From positions 1-64,000 of the forward strand of contig NZ_LAPZ01000009.1 of the NCBI RefSeq assembly GCF_002120225.1: DNA of 64,000 nucleotides. The letters are read 5' to 3'. The stretch comes from Tenacibaculum holothuriorum (lineage in GTDB: Bacteria; Bacteroidota; Bacteroidia; Flavobacteriales; Flavobacteriaceae). This document shows positions 37,770-46,751 of the stretch, piece by piece (positions within the stretch are counted from its first letter, which is position 1; every line of letters starts with the position of its first letter). Below the pieces are notes generated by a model that had not been told where the DNA came from, did not search any database, and saw only the letters and a list, made by a program, of their open reading frames with translations. The position numbers and the translations under genes were made by a program.

Positions 37770-37805
37770 AACATTTACCACTATTGTCATTTAGTGGTAA
37801 ATGTT
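37770..37805. promoter_or_regulatory. 14-bp inverted repeat before the AbiE-like operon
   Basis: A perfect inverted repeat, AACATTTACCACTA at 37770-37783 and TAGTGGTAAATGTT at 37792-37805, has an 8-nt spacer. No clear T-run follows, so an operator for the downstream antitoxin (AbiEi proteins can autoregulate) is as likely as a terminator for the DUF932 gene. Confidence 0.6.
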
Positions 37806-37832
37806 TGATTTCAAATATTCGCCATTTTTTAG

Positions 37833-37840
37833 TAAATTTG
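37833..37840 (+). promoter_or_regulatory. Likely -7 element of the AbiE-like operon
   Basis: TAAATTTG matches the Bacteroidetes TAnnTTTG element and lies 22 bp before the first start codon. I see no good TTTG at the expected -33 position, so the promoter may depend on an activator or be weak. Confidence 0.5.
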
Positions 37841-37862
37841 GCAAAAGTTTGAATTAGTAATA

Positions 37863-38630
37863 ATGCCTAAAATCATTGAAAACAAATTAATAGCTCATTT
37901 TAAAGGAAGAGATTTTTTTGAGAAGGATGAGCTTTATGAATTCTATCGAGAGTTTGAACCCAACCTAAAGGAAACCACCTTTAGATGGCGTGTCTATGAC
38001 CTTAAAAAAAAGGATATTATTAAAACTATCGGTCGTGGATTATATGTTATTTCATATAAGCCAAAGTACAAACCTATACTTTCAGAACATCTTTTCAAAA
38101 TAGCCCGTAAAACTAATGAGCGATTTGCAGATATTAAATATGCTATTTGGGAAACTCAATGGCTGAATGAGTTTACTCAGCACCAGACATCCAACCAAAT
38201 GATTATTGTAGAAGTAGAAAAAGAATTTGCAGACTCACTTTATTATTATCTCAATGACAGTATGCGAATGGATTTTTTCTTGAATCCCGATGACAAAGAA
38301 ATTGAATTCTACATTTCAGAAAGTAATGTGCCTGTTGTTATAAAAAGATTGGTATCTAGAGCGCCTCTTCAAAAAATAAAAAATAAGAAAAGTATTGTGC
38401 CTATTGCAACACTTGAAAAAATAATGGTGGATTTATTTGCTGATGAAAACCTGTTTCATTTTTACCAAGGTTCAGAAATGGTAAACATCTATGAGAAAAT
38501 CATAGATAGATACAGTATAAATTTTACAAAACTGTTTAGTTATGCAAAACGACGCAGAAAAGAACAGGAAATCAAACAATTTATCGGGAATTATATTCCA
38601 AATTTTCTAGAGGACATACAATATGATTGA
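37863..38630 (+). CDS. AbiEi-like antitoxin (DUF6577-type)
   Basis: This 255-aa protein has an N-terminal winged helix ('LKETTFRWRVYDLKKKDIIK', then 'TIGRGLYVIS') of the AbiEi type, followed by an antitoxin body. It overlaps the AbiEii-like toxin gene by 8 bp. AbiEi proteins block the toxin and repress their own operon in type IV toxin-antitoxin systems that abort phage infection. This one resembles the DUF6577 variant rather than the canonical AbiEi_4 form, by recall. Confidence 0.75.
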   Translation: MPKIIENKLIAHFKGRDFFEKDELYEFYREFEPNLKETTFRWRVYDLKKKDIIKTIGRGLYVISYKPKYKPILSEHLFKIARKTNERFADIKYAIWETQWLNEFTQHQTSNQMIIVEVEKEFADSLYYYLNDSMRMDFFLNPDDKEIEFYISESNVPVVIKRLVSRAPLQKIKNKKSIVPIATLEKIMVDLFADENLFHFYQGSEMVNIYEKIIDRYSINFTKLFSYAKRRRKEQEIKQFIGNYIPNFLEDIQYD

Positions 38631-39726
38631 CAACAAAAGTTTTACAAAGGAATGGTTAGATAGCTTCCGTGTAAAAAAAGAACATAAATCCATAAATGTG
38701 ACCATTCTCGAAAAAATGGTGCACGCCTTGTCACTACTGGAGCATTTAAAATTAGCTGGACTCGATTTTGTATTTAAAGGAGGGACATCACTTGTACTCT
38801 TGCTTAAAGAAGGGAATCGGTTTTCAATTGATATTGATATAATTTCGAATATTGAACGTGGAAAATTAGAAGAAATTTTGGATATAGTCGTAGCAAATTC
38901 ACATTTCAAAAAGCACATATTGAACGAGCGTAGAAGCTATAAGGAAGGTGTTCCAAAGGCACATTACACTTTTGAATTTGATTCGGTTTACAATCCAAAC
39001 GTTCCTGGAACTATTCTATTGGACATCTTGTTTGACAGTCCACATTATCCAGAACTTATTGAGTCCTCTGTCGACATACATTGGTTGTCGGTTGATAAAC
39101 CCATAACAGCTATTACTACACCCTCAGTGAATTCCATTTGCGGTGACAAACTTACTGCTTTTGCACCAGAAACAATTGGCATTCCATATTATAAAGGCGA
39201 CCAGTTATTTGCTATGGAAATCTGTAAACAGTTATTCGATTTAGCGAAATTGTTTGAGAACATTACCGATATGGAAATGGTAAAAAAAAGTTTTTCTGCT
39301 TTCGCGAAAGCGGAAATATCTTACAGAAGCTCGGATAAAGATTTTAGCAGTAGAAAGCTTACAGAAACCGATGTGTTGTGGGATTCTATAAATACCTGTG
39401 CCATTATTGCCAGAAGAGAGCGCAACCCAACTGCCGAAACAAAAAAGAGATTTGTCGATTTAAATCTAGGCATACGCAGTTTTGGTAGTGCCTTTTTAAT
39501 GACTGGACATTTTAGAATAGAAGAAGCGTTGGCGGCTTCAGCCAGAGTGGCTTATTTGAATATAATTTTGTTGCAACCAAAAGCCATTGAAATTGAATAT
39601 TACAACGGACAAGATATAAGTGGACTTTCCATTGAAAATGCAGACTGGACATTTTTAAATAAACTGAAGCGGCAGCCCGATAAGTCTATTTTTTACTATT
39701 GGTACAAGGCAGTGGAGTTGTTATGA
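38623..39726 (+). CDS. AbiEii/AbiGii-family nucleotidyltransferase toxin
   Basis: This 367-aa protein has the nucleotidyltransferase motif of AbiEii toxins: 'FKGGTSLVLL' at 51-60, then 'RFSIDIDII' with Asp70 and Asp72. AbiEii-type enzymes transfer nucleotides to RNA such as tRNA acceptor ends and halt growth. A palindromic DNA motif at 39298-39311 lies inside the gene and encodes 'AFAKAE', which looks like a lineage-specific insertion. It forms a two-gene operon with its antitoxin. Confidence 0.87.
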   Translation: MIDNKSFTKEWLDSFRVKKEHKSINVTILEKMVHALSLLEHLKLAGLDFVFKGGTSLVLLLKEGNRFSIDIDIISNIERGKLEEILDIVVANSHFKKHILNERRSYKEGVPKAHYTFEFDSVYNPNVPGTILLDILFDSPHYPELIESSVDIHWLSVDKPITAITTPSVNSICGDKLTAFAPETIGIPYYKGDQLFAMEICKQLFDLAKLFENITDMEMVKKSFSAFAKAEISYRSSDKDFSSRKLTETDVLWDSINTCAIIARRERNPTAETKKRFVDLNLGIRSFGSAFLMTGHFRIEEALAASARVAYLNIILLQPKAIEIEYYNGQDISGLSIENADWTFLNKLKRQPDKSIFYYWYKAVELL

Positions 39727-39829
39727 GAATAAAAAATAGGAGATTAATTAGGTTATAATCTAAGTCATAATATAGCCCGTGTATATGTGTAACTAAACTA
39801 AAACTTGGACAAAAGGATAATTGAGATTT

Positions 39830-41023
39830 ATGACACCATCAGAAGAATATGTAGCCAGTTTATGTGAAAAGTCTTTTTTGCCATTTTGGAGTTTTCCAAA
39901 TCCTTTAGGTAAGAAAGACAAAGAGCTATGTGATGTGCTTGTTGTTTGCGGTAACACAATTATCTTGATTTCTGTTAAAGACATTCAAGTTTCAAACCAC
40001 AAGGATAAAAATGTCCAATATACAAGATGGGTTAAAAAAGCTGTTGACGACTCAATTCAACAGCTTTATGGAGCAGAAAGGTTTTTAAAAAATGTTAACG
40101 AAATAAAATTAAAAAATGGTGTTACAAAGGTTACTCTGCCAGATATAAAAGTACGGACCATTTATAGAATCGCAATTGCATTTGGAAGTGATTACGATTT
40201 TCCCTTACCAATGGGAATAAATAACAGGGGTTTTGTGCACGTATTTGACGAAAAATCAACAGCAACAATTATTAGCGAGCTCGACACAATAACTGACTTT
40301 ACAAGATATTTAAAAGCGAAAGAGAATTTTCTTATTTCAAATCATATGTTACTTCCAGAAGAAACCGATTTTTTTGCGCTCTATATTCAAACGGGTCTTG
40401 AATTTGACTATCCAGTTGATTCGATAGCTGGTTCCGGAGGACTTTGGGAAAGTTACATTAAGTCAGAAGATTATAGGGATTGGAGGAAACGTATTGTACC
40501 TAGTTTTATTTGGGATTATATGATAGCGCATTTACACACTTATCATATTAAAGACGGCACTAATAATCAGCGAATTCAAGATTTAGAAAGCGCCATTCGA
40601 ATAATAAATCAAGAAGACCGAATACATAGAACAGAATTGGGCCTGGCTCTTGATAATGCTATTAAAAGGAAATCAAAGGGTAGAATGCTACTTCCTAAGA
40701 AAGATGCTAAACATATGTATGTGTTTATGCCATTAACTATGAAAAATTGGGATGGCAAGGAGAAAGAGTTAGAATTGAGATGTATTGTTGCACGATACTT
40801 AAATCCTTCTGTAAATACCGTTATTGGAATAGGAATTGGTACTAATGGAAAAGGTGACAGTGTTTATGATATTTGCTATCATTACATCCCTGAGACCTCT
40901 GATGATTTTATTAAACAAGCTAGAGAAATTCAACAAGAACTTGGATATTTTGAAAACCCAAAGTACTCTAGTAATTCTGATTATTCAATAGAGGATTTTA
41001 AAGGATTTGGAATTAAGTATTAA
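39830..41023 (+). CDS. Putative nuclease-like protein of unknown function
   Basis: This protein of about 397 aa starts at the ATG at 39830; an in-frame TTG at 39821 is less likely. The N-terminal 100 residues resemble a restriction-endonuclease-like fold: 'GKKDKELCDVLVVCG' followed by 'IILISVKDIQV'. The Asp and Lys line up with a (D/E)...D...xK pattern, but the usual acidic residue before the Lys is Ser, so activity is uncertain. A zinc-knuckle or HTH is not visible. It follows the AbiE pair after 103 bp on the same strand. It could be an additional defence effector or an orphan. Confidence 0.5.
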   Translation: MTPSEEYVASLCEKSFLPFWSFPNPLGKKDKELCDVLVVCGNTIILISVKDIQVSNHKDKNVQYTRWVKKAVDDSIQQLYGAERFLKNVNEIKLKNGVTKVTLPDIKVRTIYRIAIAFGSDYDFPLPMGINNRGFVHVFDEKSTATIISELDTITDFTRYLKAKENFLISNHMLLPEETDFFALYIQTGLEFDYPVDSIAGSGGLWESYIKSEDYRDWRKRIVPSFIWDYMIAHLHTYHIKDGTNNQRIQDLESAIRIINQEDRIHRTELGLALDNAIKRKSKGRMLLPKKDAKHMYVFMPLTMKNWDGKEKELELRCIVARYLNPSVNTVIGIGIGTNGKGDSVYDICYHYIPETSDDFIKQAREIQQELGYFENPKYSSNSDYSIEDFKGFGIKY

Positions 41024-41065
41024 AAGTTCCTTTTAACTAATAGTATTTAATTTTTCATAACCGAT

Positions 41066-41183
41066 TCAGCACATTGCCCTACATTCCGCGTCTGCCTGCC
41101 TAAAAAAAGCAGGCAACCACTTCATTTCAGGAAAAGACTTTCACTACAAAAGTCTTGGACACAGTCTCCAATTTCAGCTTTCC
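41066..41183 (+). repeat. Copper-block flanking repeat, copy A
   Basis: This roughly 118-bp non-coding block starts at CAGCACATTGCCCTACATTC and ends at TTTCAGCTTTCC. It matches 52245-52360 with substitutions. It contains two hairpins, TGCCTGC/GCAGGCA and AAGACTTT/AAAGTCTT; equivalent pairings are largely kept in the other copy. It lies just before the copper operon. Confidence 0.85.
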
Positions 41184-41237
41184 AAAACGATAACACTTCT
41201 CGAAAAAGGGAAGCTTACATAATATTTCGAATTTTCG

Positions 41238-41245
41238 TACCTTTG
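41238..41245 (+). promoter_or_regulatory. Likely -7 element of the copper operon
   Basis: TACCTTTG matches TAnnTTTG, 8 bp before the ATG at 41254. No consensus -33 TTTG is seen upstream, which would suit an activator-dependent, metal-inducible promoter with a very short leader. This is inference. Confidence 0.5.
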
Positions 41246-41253
41246 TATTTGCA

Positions 41254-41667
41254 ATGAAACAAATATTCCATAAAATAATGTCTTTGGTAATGGCTTTCGT
41301 AGTATTATTTTCTACGTTGTCATTTACTGTAAATATGCATTATTGTGGAGGTAATTTAGTAGAAACGGCTATTTTCCAAAAAGCTAAAGGTTGCGGTATG
41401 GAAATGGACAAGCCATCAACAGAAGGTTGCGCTATTACAAAGAAAAATTGTTGTGATGATGAACAATTAGTAGTTGAAGGTCAAGACAAACTACAACTAC
41501 AATTAGACAAAATTACGTTTGAGCAACAAGTATTCATAGCTTCATTTGTTCATACCTATATTAATCTCTTCGAAGGTTTAGATAATAATGTATCTTCTTA
41601 TGAAGAATACAAACCACCACTCGTCGTCAGGCAAATCTTCAAGATTGACGAGACGTATTTAATTTGA
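41254..41667 (+). CDS. HYC_CC_PP-family protein of the copper operon
   Basis: This 137-aa protein has an N-terminal hydrophobic signal or anchor ('LVMAFVVLFSTLSFTVNMH'). It then shows the family hallmarks: His-Tyr-Cys ('MHYCGG'), a Cys pair ('KNCCDDE') and a Pro-Pro near the end ('YKPPLV'). Additional Cys and Met residues ('GCGMEMDK') fit metal binding in the periplasm. It opens the copper operon, 108 bp ahead of cusA. The function is unproven; a metal chaperone or sensor is inferred. Confidence 0.8.
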   Translation: MKQIFHKIMSLVMAFVVLFSTLSFTVNMHYCGGNLVETAIFQKAKGCGMEMDKPSTEGCAITKKNCCDDEQLVVEGQDKLQLQLDKITFEQQVFIASFVHTYINLFEGLDNNVSSYEEYKPPLVVRQIFKIDETYLI

Positions 41668-41775
41668 TTTTTAAACTATAGACTGTGTTATCCTATGGCT
41701 TTATGCTATGTGGATAATTTGTTGTATTCGGTGTTTTCTCAACACCAATGTCTAACTGTTTAATAATCAAACTAT

Positions 41776-44700
41776 ATGCTTAATAAAGCAATCAAATTTC
41801 TTATAGAGAATAAACTCGTAGCAGTACTACTACTCGTCCTTTTCGTAGGATGGGGAACAGTAAACGCACCTTTTAATTGGGATACAGGTTTTTTGCCAAG
41901 TAATCCTGTCGCTGTAGATGCTATTCCAGATATAGGTGAAAACCAACAAATTGTATTTACCAAATGGGGTGGTCGTTCACCACAAGATATAGAAGACCAA
42001 ATTACCTATCCGTTAACCACGTCCTTGTTAGGTATTCCTGGAGTAAAAACCATTCGTAGTTCGTCTATGTTTGGCTTTTCAAGTATCTATATCATTTTTG
42101 AAGAAGACATAGAATTTTACTGGAGTAGAAGTCGTATTCTCGAAAAATTAAACTCATTACCAAGTGGTTTATTACCTGAAGGTGTTAATCCTGCTTTGGG
42201 TCCAGATGCAACAGGATTAGGACAAATATTTTGGTACACACTTGAAGGACGTGATGAAAACGGAAACGTTACTGGCGGTTGGGATTTACAAGAGCTACGA
42301 AGTATTCAAGATTACTACGTTAAATATGCGCTATCCTCTGCAAGTGGAGTTTCTGAAGTAGCCTCTATTGGTGGTTATGTTCAAGAATACCAAGTAGATG
42401 TTAATCCTGAATTGATGCGTCAATATAATATAGGTTTGCATCATATTGTAAAAGCCGTTAAGGAAAGTAATAAAGACATCGGTGCACAAACTATTGAAAT
42501 CAATAATGCAGAATATTTAGTACGCGGTTTAGGGTATGTAAAATCCATTTCAGACATAGAAAATGCAGTAGTTACTTCCGAAGATTATACAGCAATTCGA
42601 ATTAAAGACATTGGAAAAGTATCATTAGGTCCTGCAACCAGACGTGGCTTATTAGATAAAGAAGGTGCAGAAGTTGTAGGTGCTGTTGTAGTGGCGCGTT
42701 ATGGCGCAAACCCAATGGAAGTAATCAATAATGTAAAAGAGAAAATTAACGAATTAAGTGCAGGATTACCCTCAAAAGTATTATCTGATGGAAGAACATC
42801 ACAAGTCACAATTGTTCCTTTTTATGATAGAACCTTGTTAATTCAAGAAACATTAGGCACACTAAACGAAGCATTGACTTTAGAAATTCTTATTACCATT
42901 TTGGTTATTATCATTATGGTGTTTAATCTTCGAGCTTCAGTATTAATTTCTGGATTATTGCCTGTTGCAGTTTTAATGGTGTTTATAGCTATGAAGTTCT
43001 TTGGTGTAGATGCAAACATTGTCGCTTTATCAGGTATTGCAATTGCTATTGGTACAATGGTAGATGTAGGTGTCATACTTTCAGAAAACATTATTAGGCA
43101 CTTGGATGAAGATGACGGAGCAAAACCCATTAATACGGTAGTTTATAACGCCACAGCCGAAGTATCTGGTGCAATCGTTACCGCAGTAATGACAACAATA
43201 ATCAGTTTCATTCCTGTATTTACTATGATTGGTGCAGAAGGAAAATTATTTAGACCATTAGCCTTTACAAAAACCTTTGCATTAACAGCCTCGATAATTG
43301 TAGCCTTATTTTTAATTCCACCTTTTGCTGCCTTTTTATTCAGAAAGAAAAGCATTAAAAACACTTTTAAATATGTTCTAAATGGTGTTTTAATAGCTTT
43401 AGGAATCGTAGCAATAGTCTTTGGGTATTGGTTAGGATTGATTTTGATAGCTTTTGGAATTACAGCACTTCTCAATCTTAAAAATAAGATAACAGACAAA
43501 CAAACTAATCTTATCAATATCATTATTTCTGCATCTGCGATAATATTCTTGTTAGCCAAATATTGGCGACCATTAGGCGTTGATAAAAGCATCTTTTGGA
43601 ATCTCATTTTTGTAAGTGTTATATGCTTTGGTTTATTAGGCGTTTTCTCATTATTTATCAAATACTACACACGTATTTTAAGGTGGTGCTTAGATAATAA
43701 ATTATTGTTTCTATCTGTACCAACAGCTATTGTAATTGCAGGGTTTTTCATTATGAAGAACACAGGCAAAGAGTTTATGCCATCCTTAAATGAAGGCTCA
43801 TTTCTACTAATGCCAACCTCTATGCCTCATTCTGGTGTAGAAGAAAATAAACGAGTTTTACAGCAATTAGATATGGCAGTAGCCAGTATTCCAGAAATTG
43901 AAACAGTTGTAGGTAAAGCAGGTAGAACAGAATCAGCGTTAGACCCAGCACCACTTTCAATGTATGAGAACATCATTCAGTATAAATCAGAATATATGCT
44001 GAATGCAGATGGAGAAAGACAACGCTACAAAGTCAATGAGGATGGTTTATTTGAATTAAAAGATGGTCGATTAATTCATAACGAAAATATAGCTGTCAGT
44101 TCGAGCGCAGTAGAGAACAAAGCGATTAATAAATCAACTTTGTTAAATATCCAAAGCTCTCAACTAATCGAAGATGACGATGGTGAATACTATCGTAATT
44201 GGCGACCAGAAATCGAATCACCAGACGATATTTGGAATGAAATAGTCAAAGTGACCAAATTGCCAGGTGTTACGTCAGCACCAAAGCTACAACCTATTGA
44301 AACCCGATTGGTAATGCTTCAAACAGGAATGCGAGCACCTATGGGAATTAAGGTGAAAGGACAAGACTTAAAGCAAATTGAAGCGTTTGGCGTCCAATTA
44401 GAGAACATCATCAAGGATGCAGAAGGTGTTAAAAAAGAAGCTGTTTTTGCTGACCGCATTGTTGGTAAACCCTATTTGTTAATTGATATTGATAGAGAGA
44501 AAATCGCACGATATGGCATTTCAATACAAGATGTTCAAGATGTATTAAAAGTGGCAGTTGGTGGTATGGTTTTAACACAAACGGTTGAAGGTCGTGAGCG
44601 CTATGGTGTTCGTGTGCGATACCCAAGAGAATTACGAGCAAATCCAACAGACTTACAACAAATTTATGTGCCTGTCGAGAAAGGAAGTCCTGTTCCATTA

Positions 44701-45516
44701 GGCGAGTTGGCGACCATTCGTTACGAACAAGGGCCACAAGTCATTAAGAGTGAAGATACCTTTTTAGTAGGTTATGTACTGTTCGATAAACAAGCTGGTT
44801 TTGCAGAAGTAAGCGTTGTTGAAAATGCACAAGCATTGATTCAAGAAAAGATAGATTCTGGTGAGCTAATTGTGCCAAAAGGAATCAACTATGCATTCAC
44901 AGGAACGTATGAAAATCAGTTACGAGCAGAAAAAACGCTATCTGTTGTTGTACCACTAGCATTGGCTATCATTTTCTTAATCCTTTATTTCCAATTCCGC
45001 TCTGTGGGAACTTCATTAATGGTGTTTACAGGTATAGCAGTAGCTTTTGCAGGTGGCTTTATAATGATATGGCTCTATGGTCAAGATTGGTTTTTAAATT
45101 TCAACTTCTTTGGGGAAAATATGCGAGACTTATTCCAAATGCATCCAATTAATTTAAGTGTAGCAGTTTGGGTTGGGTTTATCGCGCTCTTTGGTATTGC
45201 AACAGATGATGGTGTCGTAATGGCAACTTACTTAACACAAACCTTTGATAGAAACACACCAGAAAATAAAAAAGAAATTAGAGCATCGATAGTTGAGGCA
45301 GGAGAAAAACGAATCAGACCCTGTTTAATGACAACGGCTACAACAATTTTGGCATTGTTACCAGTATTGACATCTACAGGAAGAGGAAGTGATATTATGA
45401 TTCCAATGGCAATCCCAAGTTTTGGTGGAATGCTGATTGCCTTAATAACCTTATTTGTAGTTCCCGTATTATACAGCTGGAAATCTGAAGTTCAACTTAA
45501 AAGAACTGTAAAATGA
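41776..45516 (+). CDS. cusA: CusA/CzcA-family heavy-metal RND efflux pump
   Basis: This inner-membrane pump exports Cu+/Ag+ or related cations through a tripartite complex. The 1246-aa protein has the RND plan: 'DAIPDIGENQQIVFTKW' after TM1, two periplasmic domains, 'GIAIAIGTMVDVGVILSENI' and 'FGIATDDGVVMATYL' with the proton-relay acidic residues. It is longer than the usual ~1040 aa. One insertion around 520-620 adds extra hydrophobic helices and another around 725-800 lies in the second periplasmic loop. It overlaps the downstream TolC-like gene by 4 bp. Confidence 0.93.
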   Translation: MLNKAIKFLIENKLVAVLLLVLFVGWGTVNAPFNWDTGFLPSNPVAVDAIPDIGENQQIVFTKWGGRSPQDIEDQITYPLTTSLLGIPGVKTIRSSSMFGFSSIYIIFEEDIEFYWSRSRILEKLNSLPSGLLPEGVNPALGPDATGLGQIFWYTLEGRDENGNVTGGWDLQELRSIQDYYVKYALSSASGVSEVASIGGYVQEYQVDVNPELMRQYNIGLHHIVKAVKESNKDIGAQTIEINNAEYLVRGLGYVKSISDIENAVVTSEDYTAIRIKDIGKVSLGPATRRGLLDKEGAEVVGAVVVARYGANPMEVINNVKEKINELSAGLPSKVLSDGRTSQVTIVPFYDRTLLIQETLGTLNEALTLEILITILVIIIMVFNLRASVLISGLLPVAVLMVFIAMKFFGVDANIVALSGIAIAIGTMVDVGVILSENIIRHLDEDDGAKPINTVVYNATAEVSGAIVTAVMTTIISFIPVFTMIGAEGKLFRPLAFTKTFALTASIIVALFLIPPFAAFLFRKKSIKNTFKYVLNGVLIALGIVAIVFGYWLGLILIAFGITALLNLKNKITDKQTNLINIIISASAIIFLLAKYWRPLGVDKSIFWNLIFVSVICFGLLGVFSLFIKYYTRILRWCLDNKLLFLSVPTAIVIAGFFIMKNTGKEFMPSLNEGSFLLMPTSMPHSGVEENKRVLQQLDMAVASIPEIETVVGKAGRTESALDPAPLSMYENIIQYKSEYMLNADGERQRYKVNEDGLFELKDGRLIHNENIAVSSSAVENKAINKSTLLNIQSSQLIEDDDGEYYRNWRPEIESPDDIWNEIVKVTKLPGVTSAPKLQPIETRLVMLQTGMRAPMGIKVKGQDLKQIEAFGVQLENIIKDAEGVKKEAVFADRIVGKPYLLIDIDREKIARYGISIQDVQDVLKVAVGGMVLTQTVEGRERYGVRVRYPRELRANPTDLQQIYVPVEKGSPVPLGELATIRYEQGPQVIKSEDTFLVGYVLFDKQAGFAEVSVVENAQALIQEKIDSGELIVPKGINYAFTGTYENQLRAEKTLSVVVPLALAIIFLILYFQFRSVGTSLMVFTGIAVAFAGGFIMIWLYGQDWFLNFNFFGENMRDLFQMHPINLSVAVWVGFIALFGIATDDGVVMATYLTQTFDRNTPENKKEIRASIVEAGEKRIRPCLMTTATTILALLPVLTSTGRGSDIMIPMAIPSFGGMLIALITLFVVPVLYSWKSEVQLKRTVK

Positions 45517-46748
45517 AATACATTAAATCAAACATAAAAATAGTCTTTGCACTTTGCTCTTTATGCTTCGTGCTTACTGCACAAAGTCAGGAGTTAGAAA
45601 CACTTATTGATGTAGCCTTAAATAACAATCCTGAAATTCAAAAGTTTGAGTTGCAATACAAAAGAGCTTCCGAAAAAGTAAACGAAGTCAATACCATTCC
45701 AAACACTGAATTTGGTGTAGGTTACTTTGTGAGCGAACCGGAAACACGAACAGGAGCGCAACGTTTTAAGGTGTCTGCAAAACAAATGTTGCCTTGGTTT
45801 GGTACAATTACTTCGAGAGAAAATTATGTGAGTTCATTAGCGGATGTAAAATATGAAGACATTGTTATTACAAAGCGGAGGTTGATGGCTTCGGTATCAC
45901 AATCCTATTATAATTTATATGCCAACAAAGAGAAGCGAAAGGTGATTACGGAAAACATTAAATTATTGGAAACCTATGAGACATTGGCTCTAACCTCTGT
46001 TCAAGTTGGTAAAGCATCCGCTGTAGACGTATTGCGATTACAAATGCGTCAGAATGAAATGCAACAAATAAAAGATGTTTTAAGTCAGCAGTTTTTAGCA
46101 GAACAAACGAATCTTAATAATCTTTTAAATAGAGAAAATGATATTTCAGTTACTATAGTTGATGAATTGAATATGCCTACCGTAGACTTTGAAGTTGATG
46201 TTGAAAATTTAGCATTGCATCCCGAATTGTTGAAGTATGATAAACTATTTCAGTCCATAGAGCAATCAGAATTACTTAACCAAAAAGAAAGTAGTCCTAT
46301 GATTGGTTTTGGCTTGGACTATATCAATGTTTCTGAAAGGCCAGATATGAATTTCTCGGATAACGGAAAGGATATCGTTATGCCAATGGTTTCGGTGTCA
46401 ATTCCAATTTTCAATAAAAAATACAAATCTCAAACCAAGCAAAATGAACTGGAACAGCAAGAAATAACTGCTAAAAAACAGGAACGATTAAATACTCTAG
46501 AAACACTTTTAAGCAAGGCTATAAATGAGCGTATTTCTACAAGGATAAGTTATGCTACCCAAACTAAAAACCTAAAACAAGCGAAAGATGCAGAGGACAT
46601 ATTAATCAAAAGTTACGAAACAGGAACCATCGATTTTAATGATGTTTTGGATATTCAAGAACTACAATTAAAGTTTCAAATAAGCCAAATAGAATCAGTT
46701 AAGAGCTATTATGTTCAAAGCACAATCATTAATTATTTAACCAATTGA
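45513..46748 (+). CDS. TolC-family outer-membrane efflux protein
   Basis: This 411-aa outer-membrane channel component has a signal peptide ('FALCSLCFVLTAQS') and two long helical hairpin regions rich in Gln, Glu and Lys, e.g. 'LDVALNNNPEIQKFELQY' style repeats (here 'IDVALNNNPEIQKFELQY'). It is the CusC counterpart for the CusA pump. The start overlaps cusA by 4 bp. Only one copy is visible in the cluster. Confidence 0.9.
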   Translation: MKYIKSNIKIVFALCSLCFVLTAQSQELETLIDVALNNNPEIQKFELQYKRASEKVNEVNTIPNTEFGVGYFVSEPETRTGAQRFKVSAKQMLPWFGTITSRENYVSSLADVKYEDIVITKRRLMASVSQSYYNLYANKEKRKVITENIKLLETYETLALTSVQVGKASAVDVLRLQMRQNEMQQIKDVLSQQFLAEQTNLNNLLNRENDISVTIVDELNMPTVDFEVDVENLALHPELLKYDKLFQSIEQSELLNQKESSPMIGFGLDYINVSERPDMNFSDNGKDIVMPMVSVSIPIFNKKYKSQTKQNELEQQEITAKKQERLNTLETLLSKAINERISTRISYATQTKNLKQAKDAEDILIKSYETGTIDFNDVLDIQELQLKFQISQIESVKSYYVQSTIINYLTN

Positions 46749-46751
46749 ACA

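Noticed and set aside
42843..43661. Antisense ORFs across cusA
   Set aside because: They are shadows of the RND pump coding sequence; low-complexity Ile/Asn/Lys-rich translation with no family character.
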